Assembly: GCF_022414575.1 (NCBI RefSeq)
Contig: NZ_JADWYQ010000036.1
Location: 1-64,000 of the forward strand
Source: Streptomyces sp. MUM 178J
GTDB lineage: Bacteria; Actinomycetota; Actinomycetes; Streptomycetales; Streptomycetaceae
DNA length: 64,000 nucleotides
Direction of reading: 5' to 3'
Each line of letters opens with the position of its first letter. Position 1 is the stretch's first letter. This document shows, piece by piece, positions 57,206 through 64,000 of the stretch. Below the pieces are notes generated by a model. It was not told the DNA's origin and searched no databases. It worked only from the letters and a program-made list of their open reading frames with translations. The position numbers and the translations under genes were made by a program.

Positions 57206-60154
57206 GTGCGGCTCGGGCGCAGGAGGGGCACCGCGACTGCGATGGCGGTCGCCGTCATCGGCGGCCTGCTCGGCGGCGCTCAGGGCGCGGCCGCGGCTCC
57301 CGGGGCGCCCGGCGACCCGGAGTCCGCCGCGTCGCGCACGCAGGACCCGCAGGGCGGGCCGGCCGTGCCGTCCGTGTGGCCGCGGCCGCAGTCGCTCAAG
57401 GCGGCGGGCGCCGCCGTGCGGCTGGGCGACGAGGCGACCGTGGTGGCGGGCGAGGACGCCGACCCGCATGCGGTCGAACAGCTCATCGAGTTGCTGCGGC
57501 AGGCCGGGGTGCACACGGTGCACCGGGATCTGCCGGGCCGCGGGCCTGCGGTGCTGCTCGGCGGGAGCGGCGCGCAGAGCGCGGACGCGGCGTTGCGTGC
57601 GCTGCGGGTGCCGGAGCGCACGGATCTGCCGTCCGGCGGCTACCGGCTGGCCGTCGGCAGCGTCCGCGGCCGGGACACGATCGCGCTGGACGGGGTCGGC
57701 GAGGACGGGCTGTTCCACGCGGTCCAGACCCTCCGGCAGCTCGTGAAGGACGGTTCGGCGGCCGGAGTGGCGGTCCGCGACTGGCCTGGAACGGCCGTAC
57801 GCGGTGTGACGGAAGGTTTCTACGGCCAGCCGTGGAGCCACGGCCAGCGGCTTTCCCAGCTCGACTTCATGGGCCGCACCAAGCAGAACCGCTATCTGTA
57901 CGCGCCCGGCGACGACCCCTTCCGGCAGGCCCGCTGGCGCGAGCCGTACCCCGCGGTGCAGCGCGCCGAGTTCCGCGCGCTCGCCGAGCGGGCGCGGCGC
58001 AACCATGTGACGCTCGCCTGGGCCGTTGCGCCCGGGCAGTCGATGTGCCTGTCGCGGGAGGCGGACGTCACCGCGCTCAAGCGCAAGACCGAGGCGATGT
58101 ACGCGCTGGGGGTGCGGGCCTTCCAGCTCCAGTTCCAGGACGTCAGCTACAGCGAGTGGCAGTGCGACGCGGACGGGGACGTGTTCGGCTCCGGGCCCGA
58201 GGCCGCCGCGAAGGCGCAGGCGCGCGTCGCGGGCGAGCTGGCGCGGCACATGGGCGAGCGGCTGCCTCAGGCGGCGCCGCTGACGGTGATGCCCACGGAG
58301 TACCACCAGGAGGGCGCCACGGACTACCGGAAGGCGTTCGCCGCGGAGCTGCCGCCCGAGGTGCAGGTGGCGTGGACGGGCGTCGGGGTGGTGCCGCGCA
58401 CCATCACAGGCCGGGAGATGGCCGACGCGCGGGATGTCTTCCGCCATCCCCTGGTCACCATGGACAACTACCCGGTCAACGACTTCGCACAGGACAGGAT
58501 CTTCCTCGGGCCCTACACGGGGCGCGATCCGGCGGTGGCGTCGGGCTCGGCGGAGCTGCTCGCCAATGCGATGGAGCAGGCGTCGGCCGCCCGGATTCCG
58601 CTGTTCACGGTCGCCGACTACGCCTGGAACCCCCGCGGTTACCGGCCGCAGGAGTCCTGGCAGGCGGCGCTGGACGACCTGGCGGGCGGGGATGCGCGGA
58701 CCCGGCAGGCGCTGCGGGCGCTGGCCGGCAACCACACCTCGTGGATCGTCGACGCGGACGACGAGTCGGCGTATCTGCGGCCGCTGCTCCAGGAGTTCTG
58801 GCGGTCGCGGACGTCTCGGGACGGGGCCGCTCGGGACCGTGCCGCGGGCGCGCTGCGGGACGCGTTCACCCAGATGCGGGAGGCGCCGCAGCGGCTGCGG
58901 GAGGCGGAACCCGTCGCGGGCCTGGACGAGGAGGTGCGGCCGTGGCTGGAGAAGCTGGCGCGGTACGGGCGGGCCGGCGAGATCGCGGTCGACATGCTGC
59001 ACGCCCAGGGGCGCGGCGACGGGGCGGCGGCGTGGCGGGCGTCGCTGGAACTGGAGCCGCTGCGGGAGTCGTTGAAGGCCCAGGGCGGGCCGACGGTCGG
59101 CAGGGGCGTCCTCGGGCCGTTCCTGGACCGGGCGGAGAAGGAGTCCGCGGCGTGGACGGGCGCCGAGCACAGGAAGGAGTCCGCGGGGCGGGACACGGTG
59201 CTGCTCGGGCGGGCGCGCCCGCTGCGGACGGTGACGACGATGGCCGAGCCGTCGGCCGAGCCGGGTCGCCTTGAGGCGCATGTGCCGGGCGAGGGCTGGC
59301 GGCCGCTGGGGCCGCTGTCGCCGAACGGCTGGACGCAGACGGACGCGAAGGGGCTGCAGGCGGACGGGCTGCGAGTCGTCGCGCCCGGTTCCGGGTCGGA
59401 CGGGCCGCGTGTGCGGTCGCTGGTGCCGTGGTTCGCGGACGAGCCGACGGCCGGGCTGGATCTCGTACGGGACCACGCCGACGCCGAGATCGGCGGCGCG
59501 CCGAAGCGCATCGGCGTCGAGGTGACCGCCCGGGGGCCCGGCGAGGTGCGCGGCTCGCTGACGGCGAAGGCTCCGGCGGGCATCAAGGTGACGGCCCCCG
59601 AGGAGACGACCGTGCCGCGCGGGGTGCGGGCGACGGTTCCGGTGGAGGTGTCCGTCGCGGCGGACACGCCGCCCGGCGAGTACCGGGTGCCGGTGTCCTT
59701 CGCCGGGCAGCAGCGCACTCTGACCGTGCGGGCGTATCCGAGGACGACTGGCCCGGACCTGGCACGCGAGGAGGGCGCTGCCGCCTCCTCGTCGGGTGAC
59801 GAGACCCCCGACTTCCCCGCCTCGGCGGCGGTCGACGGCGACCCGGAGACCCGGTGGTCCTCACCGGCCGAGGACGCCGCCTGGTGGCGGCTCCGGCTGC
59901 CCCGCCCGGCCCGCGTCGGACGGGTGGTCCTGCACTGGCAGGACGCCTACGCCGCGTCGTACCGCGTCCAGACCTCCGCGGACGGCGTCACCTGGCACAC
60001 GGCGGCCGCGATCACCGAAGGCCGCCCCGGCCGCGCGGACGTCCGCCTCGACTCCGGCGGTCCGGTCCGCTTCCTGCGTGTCCAGGGGGACGTGCGGGGC
60101 ACGGAGTTCGGCTACTCGCTCTTCTCCGTCGAGGCGTACGAGGTGGCGGACTGA
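57206..60154 (+). CDS. Secreted GH84-like beta-N-acetylglucosaminidase with altered catalytic pair
   Basis: 982 residues from the GTG at 57206, with GAGGGGAG in front. Signal peptide MRLGRRRGTATAMAVAVIG... ends near AAAAPG. A GH20b-like N-terminal domain (about 55-195) is followed by the GH84 barrel beginning VTEGFYGQPWSHGQRL. The usual adjacent pair DD is Q311-D312 here (FQDVS), so the first catalytic Asp is a Gln. MPTEYHQEG, WTGVGVV and DNYPVND are intact. Then helical regions, an NPCBM/NEW3-like domain (about 755-840) and a CBM32-like F5/8-type domain (about 870-982). Likely acts on GlcNAc-containing glycans outside the cell, if active. Confidence 0.85.
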   Translation: MRLGRRRGTATAMAVAVIGGLLGGAQGAAAAPGAPGDPESAASRTQDPQGGPAVPSVWPRPQSLKAAGAAVRLGDEATVVAGEDADPHAVEQLIELLRQAGVHTVHRDLPGRGPAVLLGGSGAQSADAALRALRVPERTDLPSGGYRLAVGSVRGRDTIALDGVGEDGLFHAVQTLRQLVKDGSAAGVAVRDWPGTAVRGVTEGFYGQPWSHGQRLSQLDFMGRTKQNRYLYAPGDDPFRQARWREPYPAVQRAEFRALAERARRNHVTLAWAVAPGQSMCLSREADVTALKRKTEAMYALGVRAFQLQFQDVSYSEWQCDADGDVFGSGPEAAAKAQARVAGELARHMGERLPQAAPLTVMPTEYHQEGATDYRKAFAAELPPEVQVAWTGVGVVPRTITGREMADARDVFRHPLVTMDNYPVNDFAQDRIFLGPYTGRDPAVASGSAELLANAMEQASAARIPLFTVADYAWNPRGYRPQESWQAALDDLAGGDARTRQALRALAGNHTSWIVDADDESAYLRPLLQEFWRSRTSRDGAARDRAAGALRDAFTQMREAPQRLREAEPVAGLDEEVRPWLEKLARYGRAGEIAVDMLHAQGRGDGAAAWRASLELEPLRESLKAQGGPTVGRGVLGPFLDRAEKESAAWTGAEHRKESAGRDTVLLGRARPLRTVTTMAEPSAEPGRLEAHVPGEGWRPLGPLSPNGWTQTDAKGLQADGLRVVAPGSGSDGPRVRSLVPWFADEPTAGLDLVRDHADAEIGGAPKRIGVEVTARGPGEVRGSLTAKAPAGIKVTAPEETTVPRGVRATVPVEVSVAADTPPGEYRVPVSFAGQQRTLTVRAYPRTTGPDLAREEGAAASSSGDETPDFPASAAVDGDPETRWSSPAEDAAWWRLRLPRPARVGRVVLHWQDAYAASYRVQTSADGVTWHTAAAITEGRPGRADVRLDSGGPVRFLRVQGDVRGTEFGYSLFSVEAYEVAD

Positions 60155-60196
60155 CCGCGGAGCCCTCGCTCCCGGACCGTTCCCAGTCAGGAAGAG

Positions 60197-60223
60197 GGGT
60201 CCGGGGCTGAGCCCCGGACCCCG
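60197..60223. terminator. Bidirectional terminator between the GH84-like and HNH genes
   Basis: A 13-bp stem GGGGTCCGGGGCT (60197-60209) and AGCCCCGGACCCC (60211-60223), with a second partly overlapping GGTCCGGACC palindrome after it. The two genes converge here. Confidence 0.85.
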
Positions 60224-60274
60224 GTCCTCGGGGTCCGGACCCCGGCAGTCCGGGCATGACAATGGCCCGGGGTC

Positions 60275-60811
60275 TCAGGCGGAGATGCCGTCGATCCGGG
60301 CCATAGCGTCGTCCGCGCCGTATGGCTGCAGATATGGCAGCCAGCGCGGGTCCCTATGCCCCGTGCCGATGATGCGCCAGGCCAGGCCGCTCGGCGGGGC
60401 GGGCTGGTGGCGCAGGCGCCAGCCCAGTTCCCGCAGGTGGCGGTCGGCTTTCACGTGGTTGCAGCGGCGGCAGGCCGCCACCACGTTGTCCCATGCGTGC
60501 TGTCCGCCGCGGCTGCGCGGAATGACGTGGTCGACGCTGGTTGCGACGCCACCGCAGTACATACAGCGCCCGCCGTCCCGGGCGAAGAGCGCTTTGCGGG
60601 TCAGAGGAACGGGCCCCCGGTAGGGGACCCGGACGAACCGCTTCAGCCGTACGACACTGGGTGCGGCGATGACGCGGGTCGCGCTGTGCATAAAGGCGCC
60701 GGACTCCTCGAGGCAGAGAGCCTTGTTCTCCAGGACGAGGACGAGCGCGCGGCGGAGCGGTACGACGCCGAGCGGCTCGTACGACGCGTTGAGGACCAGG
60801 ACATGCGGCAC
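60275..60811 (-). CDS. HNH endonuclease-family protein
   Basis: 178 residues from the GTG at 60811 (VPHVLVLNASYEPLGVV), with AAGGAGG in front; the longer frame upstream lacks a start signal. HNH core: CMYCGG, then SVDHVIPRSRGGQHAWDNVVAACRRCNHVK, giving zinc-binding CxxC/CxxC and the catalytic DH. This compact protein is widely conserved as a chromosomal single-copy gene in actinobacteria and cyanobacteria, with no partner methylase, so it is not an ordinary restriction enzyme. The role is unknown. Confidence 0.9.
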   Translation of the reverse strand: MPHVLVLNASYEPLGVVPLRRALVLVLENKALCLEESGAFMHSATRVIAAPSVVRLKRFVRVPYRGPVPLTRKALFARDGGRCMYCGGVATSVDHVIPRSRGGQHAWDNVVAACRRCNHVKADRHLRELGWRLRHQPAPPSGLAWRIIGTGHRDPRWLPYLQPYGADDAMARIDGISA

Positions 60812-61167
60812 GGTGGATGCCTCCTTGTACGCCGGCGGCGCGTGGCTCGCGCCGGGACGATCTGCTCTCAGTCTCTCCTTATGCCAGGTCCGAGCGCCAC
60901 CATGTCCAGGTAACGGGACGAGGGTATTTTCCGACCGGCGGCCTCCCCGCGCACTCCGGGAGCCCCGCCGACCCCGCCGAACGCGTCTTCCGGGCCGGCG
61001 CCCCGGCCCGTGCGTGAGGTGCGCCACACACCGGGGTGCGCCACATACCGAACATGCCCCCGTGCGCCTGCTCTCTCCCTCCGCGCACCCTCGAACATGT
61101 CAACGGCTCCCGCCCGGTGCCCCGATAGGGTGGTTCGTCAGCATCGCACCGCCTGGGAGGCACTCCT
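60812..61167. other. Divergent promoter region, 356 bases, no gene
   Basis: Separates leftward HNH from rightward MscS. It holds GC-rich stretches with several short repeats (GTGCGCCACA twice near 61019-61044) and TAGGGT at 61126-61131 as a possible -10 for the channel gene. No coding sequence or RNA gene is supported. Confidence 0.5.
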
Positions 61168-62241
61168 GTGTTCTCGTCCGCGTCCTGGTCTGCCGTACTG
61201 GCCGCCGATCCGTCACCCGGAGTCGGCTCCCTCGACGAAGCCGCCAAGCAGGCCGGCGACGCCGCCGGCTGGGTCGAGGAGAACTGGTCCACATGGCTCA
61301 ACACCGGCCTGCGCATCCTGCTGATCATCGCGGTCGCGATCCTGCTGCGCATCGCCGTGCGCCGCACGATCACCAAGCTGATCGCACGGATGAACCGCTC
61401 CGCCCAGGCCGTCGAAGGCACCACGCTGGGCGGGCTGCTGGTCAACACCGAGCGGCGGCGGCAGCGCTCCGAGGCCATAGGGTCCGTGCTCCGCTCGGTG
61501 TCGTCCTTTCTGATCCTGGGCACGGCGGGGCTGATGGTCCTCGGCGCGTTCCAGATCAATCTGGCCCCGCTGCTGGCCTCCGCCGGCGTCGCGGGCGTGG
61601 CGCTGGGCTTCGGCGCGCGCAACCTCGTCACCGACTTCCTGTCCGGCGTCTTCATGATCCTTGAGGACCAGTACGGCGTCGGGGACTCCATCGACGTCGG
61701 CGTCGCCTCGGGCGAGGTGATCGAGGTCGGGCTGCGGGTCACCAAGCTCCGCGGTGACAACGGAGCGATCTGGTACGTGCGCAACGGCGAGGTGAAGCGG
61801 GTCGGCAACCTCAGCCAGGGCTGGTCCACCGCCCATGTGGACGTGATGGTGCGCCCGAGCGAGGACCTGGACCGCATCCGGGACGTGGTCGCCGAGGTCG
61901 CGGACTCGCTGGCCAAGGACGAGCCGTGGAACGAGCGGCTGTGGGGTCCGGTCGAGGTGCTCGGGCTGGACGAGGTGCTGCTGGACTCGATGACGGTGCA
62001 TGTGTCGGCCAAGACCATGCCGGGCAAGGCGGTCGGCGTGGAGCGGGAGCTGCGCTGGCGGATCAAGAAGGCCTTCGATGCGGCCGGCATCGCGATCATC
62101 GGCGGTCCGCCGCCCGCCGCGGAGGAGGCCTCCGGCGATCCGTCCGCCACCGTGGCCGCCCCCTCCGCACTGGCCAGCCCGAACTCTCCGCAGTCGATCG
62201 CCGCGTCCCCGCTGCCGCAGTCGCCGCAGCTGTCGAAGTAG
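61168..62241 (+). CDS. MscS-family mechanosensitive channel
   Basis: 357 residues from the GTG at 61168 (VFSSASWSAVLAADPS), with GGGAGG in front. Three membrane helices (about 48-65, 100-125, 130-150). The pore-lining TM3 is rich in Gly/Ala (ASAGVAGVALGFGARNLVTDFLSGVFMILEDQYGVGDSIDVG), which is the MscS signature; the beta domain and alpha/beta vestibule follow to about 300. The C-terminal ~45 residues are Ser/Pro/Gln-rich. It opens on membrane tension after osmotic downshift. Its end is duplicated in the DNA (see repeat at 62224). Confidence 0.93.
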   Translation: MFSSASWSAVLAADPSPGVGSLDEAAKQAGDAAGWVEENWSTWLNTGLRILLIIAVAILLRIAVRRTITKLIARMNRSAQAVEGTTLGGLLVNTERRRQRSEAIGSVLRSVSSFLILGTAGLMVLGAFQINLAPLLASAGVAGVALGFGARNLVTDFLSGVFMILEDQYGVGDSIDVGVASGEVIEVGLRVTKLRGDNGAIWYVRNGEVKRVGNLSQGWSTAHVDVMVRPSEDLDRIRDVVAEVADSLAKDEPWNERLWGPVEVLGLDEVLLDSMTVHVSAKTMPGKAVGVERELRWRIKKAFDAAGIAIIGGPPPAAEEASGDPSATVAAPSALASPNSPQSIAASPLPQSPQLSK

Positions 62242-62259
62242 CCGCGGCTGTCGAAGTAG
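62224..62259. repeat. 18-bp tandem duplication across the mscS stop codon
   Basis: CCGCAGCTGTCGAAGTAG (the last five codons plus TAG) is followed directly by CCGCGGCTGTCGAAGTAG, differing at one base. It is an in-place duplication that leaves a second stop in frame. Confidence 0.9.
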
Positions 62260-62287
62260 CCGCGGCGCCCACGCGCTCCCGCCGCCG

Positions 62288-62323
62288 CGCCCCCGGGGCG
62301 ACCACTCGGTCGCCCCGGGGGCG
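62288..62323 (+). terminator. Terminator of the mscS-type gene
   Basis: A perfect 16-bp stem CGCCCCCGGGGCGACC (62288-62303) and GGTCGCCCCGGGGGCG (62308-62323) around ACTC. Confidence 0.95.
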
Positions 62324-62373
62324 CTCGCCATTGACGGGCCCGTGACCGGTGGCCTACCTTCCTTCCCAGAAGA

Positions 62374-62388
62374 TAGGAAACTTTCCTA
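62374..62388. promoter_or_regulatory. Palindromic operator in front of the ROK gene
   Basis: TAGGAAA-C-TTTCCTA is a perfect 7-bp inverted repeat around one base, ending 15 bases before the ATG, so it overlaps the promoter or leader. ROK-type repressors bind such short AT-rich palindromes; autorepression is inferred. Confidence 0.7.
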
Positions 62389-62403
62389 ACAGTGCGAGGC
62401 GTC

Positions 62404-64000
62404 ATGGCTGCCGGATCCGGAACCCCGGGAACGCCGCGCCTGCTGCGCGCCATGAACGACCGCGCCGCGCTCGATCTGCTGCTGGAGCACGGCCCCCTCT
62501 CGCGCGCCCGGATCGGCAGGCTCACCGGCCTGTCCAAGCCGACCTCCTCCCAGCTGCTCGCCCGGCTGGAGGCGGCGGGCCTCGTCGTCGCCACCGGCAC
62601 CACCGCGGGCCGCCCCGGCCCCGGCGCCCAGCTGTACGCCGTCAACGCCGGGGCCGCCTTCGCCGCCGGCCTCGACGTGACCCCGCACCGCATCCGCGCC
62701 GCCGTCGCCGACCTGACGGGCGCGGTCGTCGGCGAGTACGAGCTGCCCACGCCGGGGCGGCGGGCCCGGAGCGCGGTACGCGAGGTCACCGAGGCGCTCG
62801 ACGGGGCCGTGCGGGCCGCGGGGCTGACCCGTGCGGAGGTGCGCAGGCTCGTCATCGGCACGCCCGGCGCCTTCGACCCGTCCACCGGGCGGCTGCGGTA
62901 CGCCTCCCATCTGCCCGGATGGCACTCCCCCACGCTGCTCGAAGAGCTGGCCGCCGCGCTCCCGATGCCCGTCGAGTACGAGAACGACGTCAATCTCGCC
63001 GCCGTAGCCGAGCAGCGCCTGGGCGCGGCGCGCGGCCATGACGACTTCGTCCTGCTGTGGAACGAGGAGGGGCTGGGCGCCGCGCTGGTCATCGGCGGAC
63101 GCCTGCACCGCGGCTTCACCGGCGGCGCGGGCGAGGTCGGCTTCATGCCGGTGCCCGGCACCCCGCTGGTACGCCGGGTCGCCAGGGCCGACAGCGGCGG
63201 CTTCCAGGAGCTGGCGGGCGCGCAGGCACTGCCCCGGATCGCCCGCGACCTCGGAGTGAAGGCCGTCCCCGGCCAAGGCCGCGGGGCACACGCCGAGGCC
63301 GCCGCGGCCCTGCTGGCACGGGCGGCGGAGGCGGATGCGCATGCCGCCGCACGGGATCCGCGGGCCGTCGGGGCCACCGCCCCGGACGCCCCGGCCCCGG
63401 CCCCGGCCCCGGACCGTGACGGCGGCGGTACGACCTCACGGCGGCTCGGCGGCGCCGACGAGGGCCCGGGCCCCGCGCGAATCGGCGACGCCGGTACAGC
63501 CGGCATGGCCTATGCCCGCCATACCGGCCGCGGCACGGGCGGCACCCGCGACACGGGCGGCACGGACGGTGCAGGCCTCATCGCCGGCGCGGCCGTCCCC
63601 GGCGGTGCGGGCCGCGACATAGGCGGCATGAGCCACTGCACAGGCCGCGACACCGGCAGTGCAGGCCGCGACACCGGCAGTGCAGGCCGCGACACCGGCA
63701 GTGCAGGCCGCGACATAGGCGGCACCGGTCACGCCACAGGTTGCGACACCGGCGGTGCGGGCCGCGGCGCGGGCGGCGCCGGCAGCCCGTCACGGCCGGG
63801 CGGCGGCGCGGACCCGGAGCCGTACCGGCGGCTGCTGGACGCCTACGCCACCGGGCTGGCCACCGGCCTCGCCTCCCTGGTCGCCGTGCTCGATCCCCGG
63901 CTCGTCGTGCTGTCCGGGGCGGTGCTCGCGGCGGGGGGCGAGCCGCTGCGCTCACGCGTCCAGGCAGAGCTGGCGGAACTGGCCGCGCCCCGGCCCCGGC
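62404..64000 (+). CDS. ROK-family transcriptional regulator with low-complexity insert (cut by window edge)
   Basis: 532 codons are present and the frame is open at the right edge. GAGG precedes the ATG (MAAGSGTPGTPRLLRAMND). Winged helix (about 15-75: RARIGRLTGLSKPTSSQLLARL), then the ROK sugar-kinase-like fold (GLDVTPHRIRAAVADL, VIGTPGAFDPSTGRLRYASHLPGW, ENDVNLAAVAEQRLGA, GAALVIGGRLHRGFTGGAGEVGFMP). The usual zinc motif CxCGxxGC is not visible, so it may not need zinc. Residues ~320-470 are a Gly/Asp/Thr/Ala-rich insert with repeats, after which the fold resumes (YRRLLDAYATGLATGLAS, VLDPRLVVLSGAV). Likely a sugar-responsive repressor. Confidence 0.9.
   Translation, partial: MAAGSGTPGTPRLLRAMNDRAALDLLLEHGPLSRARIGRLTGLSKPTSSQLLARLEAAGLVVATGTTAGRPGPGAQLYAVNAGAAFAAGLDVTPHRIRAAVADLTGAVVGEYELPTPGRRARSAVREVTEALDGAVRAAGLTRAEVRRLVIGTPGAFDPSTGRLRYASHLPGWHSPTLLEELAAALPMPVEYENDVNLAAVAEQRLGAARGHDDFVLLWNEEGLGAALVIGGRLHRGFTGGAGEVGFMPVPGTPLVRRVARADSGGFQELAGAQALPRIARDLGVKAVPGQGRGAHAEAAAALLARAAEADAHAAARDPRAVGATAPDAPAPAPAPDRDGGGTTSRRLGGADEGPGPARIGDAGTAGMAYARHTGRGTGGTRDTGGTDGAGLIAGAAVPGGAGRDIGGMSHCTGRDTGSAGRDTGSAGRDTGSAGRDIGGTGHATGCDTGGAGRGAGGAGSPSRPGGGADPEPYRRLLDAYATGLATGLASLVAVLDPRLVVLSGAVLAAGGEPLRSRVQAELAELAAPRPR
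63643..63705. repeat. Three 21-bp tandem repeats inside the ROK gene
   Basis: GGCCGCGACACCGGCAGTGC plus A, three exact copies (63643, 63664, 63685), encoding GRDTGSA each; a diverged fourth copy follows at 63706 (GRDIGGT), and an earlier GRDIGG occurs near 63610. Confidence 0.95.

Noticed and set aside
62386..63342. Leftward 318-codon frame opposite the ROK gene
   Set aside because: Antisense of a gene with clear wHTH and ROK motifs.

Overview
The window is chromosomal DNA of a streptomycete. The sequence is very GC-rich, with near-universal G or C in third codon positions and frequent GTG starts. The marker set is actinobacterial or Streptomyces-specific: an RNase ES-type leader, sfr/rodA-pbp2-mreDCB, paired clpP genes, a conservon, a CYP157, and a mycothiol-type DsbA. 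From established knowledge of M. tuberculosis, the order rne ... ndk, DUF4233, folC, valS, clpX, clpP2, clpP1, tig ... nei, rpiB, DsbA-like, pepN is the same core order as Rv2444c to Rv2467. The left 35 kb is therefore an ancient actinobacterial backbone with Streptomyces insertions.

Layout. 1-5375: start of rne (leftward, cut by the window edge), the TIGR03936 and TIGR03960 radical-SAM pair, and a CYTH-CHAD protein. 5446-11900: the cell-wall elongation/sporulation-wall cluster mreB-mreC-mreD-pbp2-rodA, read leftward. 12141-17505: ndk, DUF4233, folC, valS. 17637-18569: a lone rightward Pro/Gly/Gln-rich membrane protein. 18644-23125: clpX, clpP2, clpP1 and tig, with a ClgR-type site between clpP1 and tig. 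23313-23601: tRNA-Pro(UGG) and tRNA-Gly(UCC). 23652-28952: a small membrane protein, a SpoIIE-type phosphatase, an Eis-type acetyltransferase, the overlapping rpiB-nei pair, a tandem-repeat field and bioY. 29434-44694: amino-acid permease, sodF, mycothiol-type oxidoreductase, pepN, an AbiEi-like/DUF559 protein, Nudix, a large secreted subtilase, asd and a second pepN.

44911-52002 is the accessory highlight. A complete conservon (cvnA-cvnB-cvnC-cvnD, each overlapping the next) is translationally coupled to a CYP157-like P450 whose K-helix lacks ExxR. It is followed by a class I sesquiterpene synthase whose catalytic residues fall at exactly the positions I recall for selina-4(15),7(11)-diene synthase, and by a normal P450. 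The inferred picture is a membrane-associated G-protein-like switch co-expressed with a sesquiterpene oxidation pathway.

52011-64000: LysR and EamA exporter, small membrane protein, malQ preceded by an unrecognised gene encoding a 12-residue tandem-repeat peptide, a secreted GH84-like protein with an altered catalytic pair, an HNH endonuclease, an MscS channel, and a ROK regulator (cut by the right edge) carrying a ~150-residue low-complexity insertion. A perfect palindromic operator lies in front of the ROK gene. Strong hairpin terminators separate most transcription units and are listed individually.
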